Shown here in pieces: positions 8,905 to 18,834 of a DNA stretch of 64,000 nucleotides (positions are counted from its first letter, which is position 1; each line of letters begins with the position of its first letter). The stretch comes from Nostoc sp. 'Peltigera membranacea cyanobiont' N6. Its GTDB lineage: Bacteria > Cyanobacteriota > Cyanobacteriia > Cyanobacteriales > Nostocaceae. Below the pieces are notes generated by a model that saw nothing but the letters and a program-made list of their open reading frames with translations, had not been told where the DNA came from and ran no database searches. The DNA lies in NCBI RefSeq assembly GCF_002949735.1, contig NZ_CP026681.1:372001-436000 (forward strand), in the 5' to 3' direction. The position numbers and the translations under genes were made by a program.

Positions 8905-10434
8905 TCAACGCAAACAGCGAATTGCTTCTAATAAACCTCTAGCTTTATTCAGCGTCTCTTCGTATTCTTTCTCTGGCTCAGAATCAGCTACCAAACCTGC
9001 ACCAGCTTGCACGCTAACCGTCTTGTCATGTACTACCATTGTGCGAATTGCGATCGCAGTATTTAATTGTCCTTCAAAATCGTAATATCCATACACACCG
9101 GAATAAACACCCCGACGGCTAGACTCTAACTCGTGGATAATTTCCATCGCTCTAATCTTAGGTGCGCCGCTTACCGTACCTGCTGGGAAGGAAGCTTTCA
9201 ATAAATCCCATGCTGTTTTATCAAGTGCTAATTTACCCACAACATTGCTAACAATGTGCATCACATGAGAGTAGCGCTCAACTACCATCAATTCATCAAC
9301 TTTGACGCTACCATTTTGACAAACACGCCCCAAATCATTCCGTCCTAAATCTACAAGCATTACATGTTCGGCAACTTCCTTGGGATCTTCGAGTAAATCT
9401 TGAGCGAAGGCTGCATCTTCCTGGGTAGTTTTACCCCGTGGACGTGTCCCAGCAATGGGGCGTACTGTTGCTATAACTCCACCATCTGGATCGGTTTCGG
9501 CTTTTACCATCACTTCAGGACTGGAACCGATGATTTGCCAATCTTGGAAGTTAAAGTAAGCCATGTAAGGCGAAGGATTTATCTGACGTAGGGAGCGGTA
9601 AAGGGCAAAGGGATCGCCTGTGTATGCTGTTGATAATCGCTGAGAAATTACTACTTGAAAGATGTCGCCAGCTTTAATATGGTCTTTGGCCTTTTGGACG
9701 CTGGCACAAAAATCAGGGCGGGTAAAATTACTTTTATACTCCTCTGCCCCTCTGCTCCCCTGCTCCTCTGCCCCTCTGCTTCCTGGCGGGTTCCATTCCA
9801 ATCGAGTTTTTTCTGGGGATAGGGGGAGAGATAGCTTTTCGAGCATTTGGGTGACGCGATCGCCTGCTTGTTGATAGGCTGCGTGTAAATCTACATTGGG
9901 GTCGCGTAAATCAGCATAAGCGATCGCCCAAATTTTCCGCTTTATCTGGTCAAAAATCAATAGGTGGTCTACCTGCATCCACAACCCATCAGGGATATTT
10001 CGTTCGTCTTGTGGATAGATTGGCACGCGCGGCTCAATCCAGTTAATCAATTCATAACCCCAAAACCCAAACAATCCGCCAATTCCCGGCGGTAGCTGTG
10101 GTAACTTGACTGGGTGATAAGGTGCTAAACATTCGGCTAAAGTTGTAAAAGGGTCGCCTGCAAAAACGACCTGCGAACCATCGCGGTTTAATTGGGTTGT
10201 GCGATCGCCCCTTGCTTCCAAAACCCAAAGCGGATCGCAACCCACTAAACTATAGCGTCCTAGTTTTTCCCCACCTTCTATGGATTCCAACAAAAAGCTA
10301 TAGGGCTGACCTGCACAGACTTTATACCAAGCAGATACGGGCGTATCTAAGTCGGCTACCCATTCTTGATATACGGGTACGAAGTTGCCTTGTAGAGCTA
10401 GCTGGGAAAATTCAGAGAAATCGGGAAATACCAT
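8905..10434 (-). CDS. trpE: Anthranilate synthase component I
   Basis: TrpE converts chorismate and ammonia (from TrpG) to anthranilate, the first step of tryptophan synthesis. The 509-residue product has the N-terminal feedback domain with L-L-E-S-I-E-G-G-E-K-L-G-R-Y-S and the chorismate-binding C-terminal half: I-A-G-T-R-P-R-G-K-T, E-H-V-M-L-V-D-L-G-R-N-D, G-T-V-S-G-A-P-K-I-R-A-M-E. An unusual low-complexity insert repeating S-R-G-A-E-E lies at about residues 214-231, between the two halves; it is encoded by a short tandem repeat (about 9742-9790). trpE next to psaD is a conserved cyanobacterial arrangement. Confidence 0.97.
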   Translation of the reverse strand: MVFPDFSEFSQLALQGNFVPVYQEWVADLDTPVSAWYKVCAGQPYSFLLESIEGGEKLGRYSLVGCDPLWVLEARGDRTTQLNRDGSQVVFAGDPFTTLAECLAPYHPVKLPQLPPGIGGLFGFWGYELINWIEPRVPIYPQDERNIPDGLWMQVDHLLIFDQIKRKIWAIAYADLRDPNVDLHAAYQQAGDRVTQMLEKLSLPLSPEKTRLEWNPPGSRGAEEQGSRGAEEYKSNFTRPDFCASVQKAKDHIKAGDIFQVVISQRLSTAYTGDPFALYRSLRQINPSPYMAYFNFQDWQIIGSSPEVMVKAETDPDGGVIATVRPIAGTRPRGKTTQEDAAFAQDLLEDPKEVAEHVMLVDLGRNDLGRVCQNGSVKVDELMVVERYSHVMHIVSNVVGKLALDKTAWDLLKASFPAGTVSGAPKIRAMEIIHELESSRRGVYSGVYGYYDFEGQLNTAIAIRTMVVHDKTVSVQAGAGLVADSEPEKEYEETLNKARGLLEAIRCLR

Positions 10435-10440
10435 AAAATA

Positions 10441-10632
10441 GCCAAGGGATTGGGGATTGGGGATTGGAACTTGGGGATTGGAACTTGGGGCTTGGATATG
10501 GGTTTAGGGTATCTGGTATGGAGCATTGGGTATTAAGAAAACTTTTTTAGTCTCTAGTCCCAATTCCCAGTCCCTAGTTCCCAACCCCCAGTCCCCAGTC
10601 CCCAGTCCCCAACCCCCAGTCCCTAGTCCCTA
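10441..10632. repeat. STRR-type heptanucleotide repeats between trpE and psaD
   Basis: GGGGATT copies on the left (10447-10490) face CCCCAGT/CCCTAGT copies on the right (10551-10630), the same arrangement as at 3361-3508. The right arm reaches the psaD stop codon. Confidence 0.8.
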
Positions 10633-11055
10633 TACGTCGTGGGTAGCTTTACCACTAAACTTGAGTTGTGATGGATTGGGATTTTGCCCAATGCTGCGTG
10701 GGACATAACGCACTTTTTCACGACCTGCATTCACTTTTTCGGGGAACTCACCATCAGCTGGGTGAAGTAAGGTAGTTTCTCCGTTGGGTAAAATCCGGTA
10801 AATTTTGTAGTCTGTGATTTTGAATTTCCGGCGGAGTTGCTGACCGCCCAAAAAGATGCCATATTCTTTACGAGCTATATACAGCAGGTTTTCACCTTTC
10901 CGCATAGTAGCAGCACCACCTGTAGGTAATTCAAATACCTGCTCTTTCGGGCTAGTCCAAGTGATAGCGTACTTTTCTTCCACTTCTGCTTTCTTTAGCA
11001 AGCCACCAGTGCTGCCAGGAAATAGTGGGGTTTGTCCAGAGAGTGTTTCTGCCAT
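10630..11055 (-). CDS. psaD: Photosystem I reaction centre subunit II
   Basis: PsaD is a stromal-side (cytoplasmic) peripheral subunit of photosystem I that helps dock ferredoxin. The 141-residue product matches the family throughout: M-A-E-T-L-S-G-Q-T-P, F-P-G-S-T-G-G-L-L, K-E-Y-G-I-F-L-G-G-Q-Q-L, and Y-K-I-Y-R-I-L-P-N-G-E. The ATG at 11055 is selected since it gives the canonical N-terminus; an upstream ATG at 11073 would add six residues. It precedes trpE on the same strand, with a repeat cluster between them. Confidence 0.97.
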   Translation of the reverse strand: MAETLSGQTPLFPGSTGGLLKKAEVEEKYAITWTSPKEQVFELPTGGAATMRKGENLLYIARKEYGIFLGGQQLRRKFKITDYKIYRILPNGETTLLHPADGEFPEKVNAGREKVRYVPRSIGQNPNPSQLKFSGKATHDV

Positions 11056-11224
11056 AAAAGATGATTCTCTCAACGTTTTTAGGGAATCCTAACACTGCAA
11101 CCAGGGTCGTGTTGCGATCGCGTTATAGACTGTAACAGTTTTTAGTGTTTTAGTCATTTGTCCTTTGTCATTTTTTAAAAGCCAATGCCCAATGCCCCAT
11201 GCTCAATCGACAAAGGACTAATAC

Positions 11225-13234
11225 CTATTTACTCTTGACTTTTGCCCGCTTTTCCTCATGGCTATTCTGAACAATCGGGATGGTGAAGTGAAACTGGCTA
11301 CCCCGATCTTTGCCAGTTGACTCTGCCCAAATTTTTCCACCCCAGCCATTAACAATTTGACGACAAATAGCTAAACCAAGTCCAGTTCCGCCAGTGGTGC
11401 GGCGTAGCGCTCCCTCTTCCTGATAGAAGCGGTCAAAAACGACTTCTAAACGATTCGGCTCAATACCGCGTCCAGTGTCAGCCACAGTCACCTCGACCAT
11501 TTGATGGCTGTTGCAAATCGCTTTAATGGTGATTTCTCCTTCAGAGGGCGTAAATTTACAAGCATTGTCCATGAGTTTTGCTAGTACCTCTACTAGCCAA
11601 TCACCATCAGCCCTCACCAAAGGTAGGTTTTCGGAAATTTGAGTCTTGATTTTTGGTGGTTTTTCCGTTGAGGAACGGGGGCGATTGCGACTGAGCGCTA
11701 AATCCACACACTCTTGTAAAGTGAGAGATTCTGGATGCCATTGCACTCTACCGCTTTCTAAGTTGGAAAGTGTGAGGAAATCTTGTACCAATTTTCGCAT
11801 CCGTTCTGAGTCAGAAAGCGCAGTGTTGAGCATAATCTGCTGCAACTCCAAGGGCATATCCGGCTCACTAGCGAGGCTTTCTAAGCACACTTGAATGGTG
11901 GATAGGGGGGTACGCAGTTCGTGTCCAGTGATGGCTATTAGGTTACTGCGGGTGCGGTCTAGGGCTTCTAGCTGTTGGTTAAGTTCTTCTAGGTTAGCGT
12001 AGGCTTCCGCTTGGATCAGGGCTGCTCCTACTTGGGTGGCGATCGCTTCTACCAAATCTAATTCCCCAGGTTGGCACTCGTGCGGTGGCATTCGGCAGTA
12101 GTGCAATTCCACAATGCCCAATAATCGCCCCTGATAAAATACCGGTTCCATCAGCCAAGAACGAATGGCAAACTTTTTGGCAATCAAGGAAAGTCCTGGG
12201 GAATTGTTCACACGAGGGTCATTTAGTGTATCGCTAATACAAACACCCTCGCCTTGTTGCACGATGTCCTGAAAGAGGGAATTTTTCTCTAATTCCCAAG
12301 TTTGCCCACGAACCGATAAAATACCAGGATTCAAAAACTCGTGTTCAATGATCGCTTGGCTATCTGTGGCTTGAGCGCGGTAAATTAGACAGCGACAAGC
12401 TTCTAGGTGTTGTCCTAATTCTTGTGCCGCCACTTGGAGAACTTCATGAGGATCGAGCGATCGCCGAATCGCAGTACTAATTGAGTTGACTAATCTTTCT
12501 TTTCGTGCTTGGGCAGCAATGGAACGGTAGGCTTTGTGCAATTTGTACTGACTAGCTTGCAAATAAGTTACTAAGCGCTGCACAAAGGGATCTGTATCGA
12601 TGTCACAAGCATATTCGTTAAACTGTTCTGCTCCAGAGTTGCTTCGCGGCTGTCCAATGCCAAACCTCTGACGGGCCTCCTCAATTTTATTTGCCAGTTC
12701 GGGTCTGTAAACCAAAATCCTGTCTAACAGCAATTCGGCTGCTTTCAGGCTAACTCCCCTTTCCGATGTCCAAACTCCCTCAAATCTTCGGGCTGTATCT
12801 ATATCCAAATTAGGGCTTAGTTCTGGTAGTTGCTTATTTTTGGCAATAGAACCAAGGCTTTCTCGACAAACGAGACAAGTTGCATAATTGTCAGCAATCA
12901 CTACCAAATGCCACTCATGACTTAAACCGTCCTTTGGTTCAAAAGCGATCTTTTCGTAGTGTTCCGAACTGTTGGTAAAATCCGTTTCTGGAGCAGATAA
13001 TACGTATATTTGGTTACTTCGCAAGGCAAGTCGCTGATAGCGATGAGCTTCTTGGCGGTAGAATCGCTCTCGCTGAAAACTAGCAATTACAAGGGGTTGG
13101 GCTAAAGTCGCAGCCAAAACTTGATCTTCCATCGCGTGGGAGAGCGCCGTTAGTGAAGCCTTAAAATATAGCTGGGGCCGCAAGTATGGTAGGGACTTTA
13201 GCAGATCGCTCAGCACAGAAGTCGAAATGCTCAT
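11225..13234 (-). CDS. DICT-GAF sensor histidine kinase
   Basis: The 669-residue cytoplasmic kinase has three parts. The N-terminal ~190 residues resemble a DICT sensory domain (found in diguanylate cyclases and two-component systems). A GAF domain lies at about 250-400. A HisKA/HATPase core follows: H-box I-T-G-H-E-L-R-T-P-L at about 430, N-box L-M-D-N-A-C-K-F-T-P, and G-boxes V-A-D-T-G-R-G-I and G-G-T-G-L-G-L-A-I. No transmembrane segment is visible. No response regulator is adjacent, so its partner and signal are unknown. The single ATG at 13234 is a reasonable start. Confidence 0.92.
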   Translation of the reverse strand: MSISTSVLSDLLKSLPYLRPQLYFKASLTALSHAMEDQVLAATLAQPLVIASFQRERFYRQEAHRYQRLALRSNQIYVLSAPETDFTNSSEHYEKIAFEPKDGLSHEWHLVVIADNYATCLVCRESLGSIAKNKQLPELSPNLDIDTARRFEGVWTSERGVSLKAAELLLDRILVYRPELANKIEEARQRFGIGQPRSNSGAEQFNEYACDIDTDPFVQRLVTYLQASQYKLHKAYRSIAAQARKERLVNSISTAIRRSLDPHEVLQVAAQELGQHLEACRCLIYRAQATDSQAIIEHEFLNPGILSVRGQTWELEKNSLFQDIVQQGEGVCISDTLNDPRVNNSPGLSLIAKKFAIRSWLMEPVFYQGRLLGIVELHYCRMPPHECQPGELDLVEAIATQVGAALIQAEAYANLEELNQQLEALDRTRSNLIAITGHELRTPLSTIQVCLESLASEPDMPLELQQIMLNTALSDSERMRKLVQDFLTLSNLESGRVQWHPESLTLQECVDLALSRNRPRSSTEKPPKIKTQISENLPLVRADGDWLVEVLAKLMDNACKFTPSEGEITIKAICNSHQMVEVTVADTGRGIEPNRLEVVFDRFYQEEGALRRTTGGTGLGLAICRQIVNGWGGKIWAESTGKDRGSQFHFTIPIVQNSHEEKRAKVKSK

Positions 13235-14050
13235 GAATTATTGTTAAACGCTCAACCTCGATCAGATCCACGTCACAGCTGCATTGTACAAATTCCAAGG
13301 GACTCTCAAGTTAAATAGAGAGTTGCAATATGTAAAGAACGCTAAAATGCGCTTTTCGCCCAAGCAGGCGCAACATTTTGTTACCAAATTGATTTGTTGA
13401 TTGACAACCTACTACGCTCAATATACATTCTTGACTAACTTGGAAATATGCTTGCACAGGTAAAATCTGGCAAATTTAAGTACCAAGACAACTGATTACT
13501 ATATCTTTTTGACTTTATTTTCACAAACGACCACCGATAATTGAGACTTCATGCGTCGGCGTAGACATCGCCCACTTGAGATTCACACCAACTAAATAAA
13601 TTTTCTTACCCAAAAACCATTACTGCCGTATAATTCAATCCATAATTATTGATTAAAGTAAATTAATCAATTAGCGATCGCAAGTTTGTCTAATTAAACA
13701 CCACAGATATTCAAGACAAAATCATATAATAGTTTAGGGAAGAAATACTCTCTTTACCCAATAAGAAGCGGAAATTTCGTATTTTCGCTGAGTATATTAT
13801 ATATATCGTATCTTGAGAAAATTCAACGACCAGAGAATTATCTAAAAATCCCAGCTTCCTGTATTGAGTTTAGACTTAGTACAATATAAATTTATAAATA
13901 TTTACTTATATGGATTTGAGTGCTGCTATTTTTTCAGCAGGACATAAGAATTATTTTGGCTAGAATAGCTCAAACAAGTTTTTAGAGAGCGGATTTTTTC
14001 TCCAAATACCACAAAAATCTACAACCTACCTGTACGCGGAACTTTGGCTA
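13235..14050. other. 816-bp intergenic region
   Basis: This is a divergent spacer between the histidine kinase and the glucosidase gene. It is AT-rich with no supported gene. A partial small dispersed repeat (GCGTCGGCGTAGACATCGC at about 13553) resembles those near 18630 and 42415. Promoters for both neighbours should lie here. Confidence 0.5.
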
Positions 14051-16333
14051 ATGACACCGGATACGCTAATGACCCCGGAAAAAATTTTCCTGGATGGAAA
14101 AACTTTTATTCCTGCCGAACAATTACCTATCCCGGAGTGGCCTTGTGTTGTGAGTGAAAGATCGCAACCGACACTGACGGTTAAAGATGATGATTTATTT
14201 TTTGTGACAGATACTATCGGGAATATTTCTGGCTGTTCCCTCAATGATGGCAATCCCAGTATGGGACTGTTTTGTTGTGATACAAGATTTCTGAATCGCT
14301 TGGAGTTGCAAATTGAAGGGCGATCGCCTGTACTTCTCAGTAGTACTGCTGAAAAAGGGTTTTCCCTCTCAGCTTTGTGTACTAACCCCAAAATCGACGA
14401 ACGCCTCAGAGCCGAAACTATCGGAATTCGGCGAGAAATAGTCCTCAATGGCGCACTATTTGAAGAAATAGAGATATCTAACTACAGCACAACAACTGTC
14501 AATTTTGAACTAAGCCTTAGCTTCGATGCAGATTTTGTTGATTTGTTTGAAGTCAGGGGTTATGACAGAGAAAAACGAGGTAGGCTTTTACGGCTAGTAG
14601 AACCGACGACGGAAGAAGGAATCATTGATGCCGTTTCATCAGTACCCAAAGACCCATCAACTTTTAGGGAAGAATCCTTAACACTTGCCTATCAAGGTTT
14701 GGATGGATCTGTGATGGAATCTCGGATTTTATTCCAGCATCGGCAACCAGACTATTTCAAGGGTTACACTGCGGTTTGGCAGCTAGAGTTGGCTTCTCAC
14801 GAAACCCAAAAACTGGGTTATCGGGTGAATATGTTGAAAAATAACCAATCTAGTTCAACCGTAAGCGCCGCCACTACATTAGGACAGGCGAAAGCTGCTG
14901 AGTTGATGGAGGAGCAAAACTGGGTACAGCAAATTACCCGCATTAGCTCAGATAAAAGCACCTTCAATCGAGTGATTGAGCGGGCCGAGCAAGATATGTA
15001 TTTGTTGCGCCAGTCTTTTGGTAAGCATAAGACTGTTTCGGCGGGAGTGCCGTGGTTTTCTACGCTATTTGGGCGGGATTCGCTGATTACAGCTTCCCAA
15101 ACCCTGATGTTAAACTCGCAAATCGCCAAAGAGACTCTGATATTACTGGCGACATACCAAGGTAAATTCGACGACGAATGGCGCGAAGAAGAACCGGGTA
15201 AGATTTTGCACGAGTTACGTTTGGGAGAAATGGCTCGTTGTCAAGAAATTCCCCATACACCATACTACGGTACTGTTGATGCAACTCCTCTGTGGCTAAT
15301 GTTGTATGCCGAACATTATGCTTGGACTCACGATCAAGAACTCTTAGAGCTACTTTGGCCCAATGCTCTAGCAGCAATGGAGTGGATCGATCGCAATACT
15401 AAACAAAACAGTTACCTCAGCTACTTCCGTATATCTAAACGCGGTCTGGCTAACCAAGGTTGGAAAGACTCTGGCGACTGCATTGTAAACCACAAGGGAG
15501 AATTAGCTAACGGCCCAATTGCCCTTTGTGAGGTGCAAGCTTACGTCTATGCTGCAAAAATGCGCCTAGCAGAAATAGCGAGGATGAAAAAGCGCCTTGA
15601 TTTAGCAGATCGTTGGCAAGAAGAGGCTAGAAGTCTGAAGGTTCGTTTTAATCGAGATTTTTGGGTGGAAGACCAAGATTTCTGCGCCTTGGCTTTGGAT
15701 GGAGATGGCAAACCAGTAGACAGTATTACCTCAAATCCCGGTCATTGTCTGCATTTGGGTCTTTTCACCCACGAAAGAGCCTATAGTGTAGCAGAGCGGT
15801 TGCGAGCGCCAGATATGTTTAATGGTTGGGGCATTCGTACCCTGAGTAGTTTGTCACCCGCTTACAATCCAATGGGTTATCACACTGGTTCGGTTTGGCC
15901 CCATGATAACGCTCTGATTGCAATGGGATTGCGATCGCTGGGTCTGATCGATCAAGCCTTAGAACTTTTCCAAGGTTTATTCGATATGACTAGTCGGCAG
16001 CCTTACCAACGTCCTCCAGAACTATTCTGCGGTTACGAACGGAACGGCGATAATGCCCCTGTGCAGTATCCAGTTGCCTGCACTCCCCAAGCTTGGGCTA
16101 CTGGTAGTGTCTTTCAACTGCTGCAAATGATGGTCAACTTAGTACCTGATGCTCAAAATAACTGCTTGCGAATAATCGACCCCGCTTTACCAGAATCGAT
16201 TAATCGCCTGTCATTTCATAATTTGCGAGTCGGCCCCACCATCCTCGATTTAGAATTCGAGCGTTCTGGGACTACGACTGCTTGTCGTGTTGCGAAAAAA
16301 CGGGGCAATTTGCGGGTAGTTATCGAAGCATAG
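14051..16333 (+). CDS. Amylo-alpha-1,6-glucosidase / glycogen debranching-type protein
   Basis: The 760-residue protein begins with a beta-rich glycogen-debranching N-terminal domain (F-F-V-T-D-T-I-G-N-I-S and C-C-D-T-R-F-L-N-R near residues 55-85). An (alpha/alpha)6 barrel follows, with G-V-P-W-F-S-T-L-F-G-R-D-S-L-I-T near 335, T-P-Y-Y-G-T-V-D-A-T-P-L, W-K-D-S-G-D, and H-T-G-S-V-W-P-H-D-N near 620. This is the bacterial debranching/GH-like architecture. It probably removes glucose from alpha-1,6 branches or acts on related oligosaccharides; the exact substrate is inferred. An alternative in-frame ATG lies at 14069. Confidence 0.88.
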   Translation: MTPDTLMTPEKIFLDGKTFIPAEQLPIPEWPCVVSERSQPTLTVKDDDLFFVTDTIGNISGCSLNDGNPSMGLFCCDTRFLNRLELQIEGRSPVLLSSTAEKGFSLSALCTNPKIDERLRAETIGIRREIVLNGALFEEIEISNYSTTTVNFELSLSFDADFVDLFEVRGYDREKRGRLLRLVEPTTEEGIIDAVSSVPKDPSTFREESLTLAYQGLDGSVMESRILFQHRQPDYFKGYTAVWQLELASHETQKLGYRVNMLKNNQSSSTVSAATTLGQAKAAELMEEQNWVQQITRISSDKSTFNRVIERAEQDMYLLRQSFGKHKTVSAGVPWFSTLFGRDSLITASQTLMLNSQIAKETLILLATYQGKFDDEWREEEPGKILHELRLGEMARCQEIPHTPYYGTVDATPLWLMLYAEHYAWTHDQELLELLWPNALAAMEWIDRNTKQNSYLSYFRISKRGLANQGWKDSGDCIVNHKGELANGPIALCEVQAYVYAAKMRLAEIARMKKRLDLADRWQEEARSLKVRFNRDFWVEDQDFCALALDGDGKPVDSITSNPGHCLHLGLFTHERAYSVAERLRAPDMFNGWGIRTLSSLSPAYNPMGYHTGSVWPHDNALIAMGLRSLGLIDQALELFQGLFDMTSRQPYQRPPELFCGYERNGDNAPVQYPVACTPQAWATGSVFQLLQMMVNLVPDAQNNCLRIIDPALPESINRLSFHNLRVGPTILDLEFERSGTTTACRVAKKRGNLRVVIEA

Positions 16334-16392
16334 AAAAAGTAGGGAGTGGTGAACGTTCTACTCCCTATTTTATGATTGGTGCGATCGATCTA

Positions 16393-16556
16393 AGAGGATG
16401 TTCGAAAAGTCCTCTTGTCGGTATCAAAAGTTTTAGATCCCCCTAAATCCCCCTTAAAAAGGGGGACTTTGACTCCGGTTCCCCCCTTTTTAAGGGGGGT
16501 TAGGGGGGATCTAAAAGTGCCTAAAATCACAGTGAAATACTTTTCAAACACCCTCT
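16393..16556. repeat. Miniature inverted-repeat element, family A (copy 1)
   Basis: The 164-bp element has 18-bp ends, AGAGGATGTTCGAAAAGT and the near-complement ending ACCCTCT. Inside, long complementary arms (GATCCCCCTAAATCCCCC against GGGGGGTTAGGGGGGATC) fold almost end to end. No coding capacity. Four more copies lie at 21706, 38948, 46201 and 53660. Confidence 0.85.
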
Positions 16557-16609
16557 AAGCATGACCTGAAATTCAGCACAGGGCTTTTTGCATCCACTCC
16601 AACGTAGTG

Positions 16610-17126
16610 TTATTTTGCTTCATCGCTAGTGTGTAGAGTTCTCAATAATTGCTCTGTAAGCTCTATCAATTCATATACAGAATTTTGTGTAAGTTCTGTA
16701 GTTTTGAAGCCATGAGCAATAGAATTACGTAATAGGAGTGCATTCATTAGTAACTGATACTCAAATTTTGAAATTACACCTTCAATTGCTAATTGCTTCA
16801 CTAAGTAGAGTGGATCAAATCTTTCTAAACTTAACTCTTCCTTTTGGGCAATAAGTCTCAAAGTTGCTTCTACCAAAGACCAAGAATATAAGATAGCTGA
16901 TTCTGGATGTTGCGTTGTAAGTTGCCTTGCTACTTCCAACTGTGATTCTATTTCATGTTCTTGAAGAGAACCTTCTGCTTTCAGAGAATACATTATATCC
17001 TCCGGGTTGGTCATTACTAAATTCAAATCTCCAACCAGGATGTTTTTCTACTGCTTTAGCTAAATTACCTAAGTATTGATTAGAAGAAGATTTAAGTGAG
17101 GAGCGTGACTTCACTTCAATAACTAC
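16610..17126 (-). pseudogene. Decayed nuclease-HEPN protein
   Basis: The intact part (16610-17026, 138 residues) is helical with a C-terminal R-N-S-I-A-H, the Rx4H signature of HEPN domains. Upstream in another frame (about 17013-17126) the sequence reads V-V-I-E-V-K-S-R-S-S-L, then K-A-V-E-K-H-P-G-W-R-F-E, which looks like the E-x-K strand of a PD-(D/E)xK nuclease fold. Removing one T near 17022 joins the halves as R-F-E-L-V-M-T-N-P. Two in-frame stops lie upstream of 17126. It is most simply a frameshifted, N-terminally eroded gene. The short downstream frame might still be expressed. Confidence 0.6.
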
Positions 17127-17446
17127 GCTAGTAACCTACTAAGCACGAAAAAGACATCTATACCTCATAGTCTAGGCAAGATGTATTTACGTTGTCAATA
17201 CACTTTGTTGTAAAAACCTACAGTTAGAATTCAGGACTGAATCTTGATGCGTGCCAGAACCTTAAAATACTTAGCTGTTTATTGTCTTCCTCAACCTGAT
17301 AAATAATACCATACGACTTTAGGATTAACTTTTGAATGTTAGGTTAATCAAATTCCGATTCAAGAATGGTAATAAATTTCTGCTAAAAAAAGGGTTAAGG
17401 ATGTAAAACAACCATAATTTACACCCAAACTCCTAAGTCCTAAATT
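17127..17446. other. 320-bp intergenic region
   Basis: Apart from the eroded upstream end of the nuclease-HEPN remnant (about 17127-17160), I see no gene or clear structure. Confidence 0.4.
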
Positions 17447-17776
17447 TTATGCTTCTTCAGAATTTTCACTCTTACGTCCTGGAGATGCTTCGTAAAGTGC
17501 ATCAAGATGTTGACGCGCATCTTCAACGTTAATCGAACGCATTACCAAAAGCGGCTCTTTAATTAAGTTGCCCGCGCTATCTAATAACTCTGGATGGGGT
17601 ACAAACCGTTTCTTCGATGAATAATAACCGTAGTTACCTTGATTATTCATTGGCGAGGAATTCGTTGGGTAAGTTCGCTCCCGATCGAAACTGAACATAA
17701 TCAGGTTACGAATTAAGTTGCCAACAGCCATAAATGCAAGGATTGTAAAAGCAAGAATGTAAAGCAGATGTAACAT
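17447..17776 (-). CDS. DUF2973 family membrane protein
   Basis: The 109-residue protein begins with one membrane helix (L-L-Y-I-L-A-F-T-I-L-A-F-M-A-V-G, residues 3-20), then a Tyr/Asn-rich linker and a conserved H-P-E-L-L-D-S-A-G-N segment. This matches the cyanobacteria-specific DUF2973 family. The next gene upstream encodes a DUF2605 protein, and I recall the two families occurring side by side in cyanobacterial genomes. Function is unknown. Confidence 0.8.
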   Translation of the reverse strand: MLHLLYILAFTILAFMAVGNLIRNLIMFSFDRERTYPTNSSPMNNQGNYGYYSSKKRFVPHPELLDSAGNLIKEPLLVMRSINVEDARQHLDALYEASPGRKSENSEEA

Positions 17777-18076
17777 TGGATTTTCCTCCAGAACAGCAAT
17801 TTTTAAAACTTTATTTTGTAATTCTTTATTTCGCCGATACTGTGAGTCACAGTTAAGACGAGCATTCTAAGCACTTCTTATGCGCTTACATCTATATGAA
17901 GCTATTTGTCAACCGTTATTCCACTTACGGTAGCATAGGATACATTATTTTGTTAATCTAAATAATGTTAAGAAATTGTTAAGCTTTTGGTACTATCTCT
18001 GTGATGACTGATTTAGCGTCTTTTCGTTAGATATTGCTAAGTAGTCTGCGGAAATTTAACAGATGCTCCCATCTAT

Positions 18077-18394
18077 TTAGACTTCACGCCCTTGACGAAA
18101 GCGCATTGCGACATTCCAGCATTCAGTTACTAATTGATGCCAAGGCATTAATGTTGCCATATCAATCCCGACTTGTTTATCAGTAGCAGTAAATAGCATC
18201 TTTGCCGTACTTAGTTCATCTTGCGCTTGTTTAACACGTAAGAGCAAGTCAGATTGTTCTTGGTCACTCATAAATGATAACTGCTCAGTTTCGAGTAAAT
18301 GGCGCGATCGCGTAAACCAATGCTGAAAATCTTCTAGCAGAGGTTCTAAAACCGTTTTCAGCAACTCAGTCCCTGGTAAATTTGAGTCTGACAT
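18077..18394 (-). CDS. DUF2605 family protein
   Basis: The 105-residue soluble helical protein has the conserved L-L-K-T-V-L-E-P-L-L-E-D-F and M-P-W-H-Q-L-V-T-E-C-W segments of cyanobacterial DUF2605. The ATG at 18394 is preferred over the one at 18415, as it gives the usual short start before the first helix. It lies about 300 bp upstream of the DUF2973 gene on the same strand. Function is unknown. Confidence 0.8.
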   Translation of the reverse strand: MSDSNLPGTELLKTVLEPLLEDFQHWFTRSRHLLETEQLSFMSDQEQSDLLLRVKQAQDELSTAKMLFTATDKQVGIDMATLMPWHQLVTECWNVAMRFRQGREV

Positions 18395-18628
18395 AAATGA
18401 GAAGGATATTTCCAACTTTCTTAGCTAATATTAACGTTATTTACGTTTCTTAACATTATTTTTATTTATTTTCATCTCATAATTTTGAAAAACGTAACAA
18501 AATGTAACAAATAACACAGAATTTATTATATAGTCTTGCTATCTGGTTTGTACAGTTCCTTTAGTAAGTATCTATATATATCGATGGGAGGTAGCGGACA
18601 CCTAGTTGCAATTTATCAGGTAACTTAG

Positions 18629-18660
18629 CGATGTCTACGACGGGCTACGCCTACGCCTCG
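18629..18660. repeat. Small dispersed repeat (GGGCTACGCCTACGC type)
   Basis: The segment GATGTCTACGACGGGCTACG and the following CCTACGCC match the copy at about 42414-42441 almost exactly. These are the small dispersed repeats common in Nostoc genomes. It lies about 175 bp upstream of thrS. Confidence 0.7.
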
Positions 18661-18834
18661 AATCATAAATTTACCACTCAGCTAACTGATTAAAATTATC
18701 CCTGGCGAGAAATTAATTCGGGAGTTGGAAGATAAAGCTGAAAAAAGCAAAAACCAAAGTCGTTATAGTTGAGTAAGCCTACAGATTCAGATAAATCACC
18801 TTTTGTAATCACCTCGCCAACGGTTCAGCAGCCA

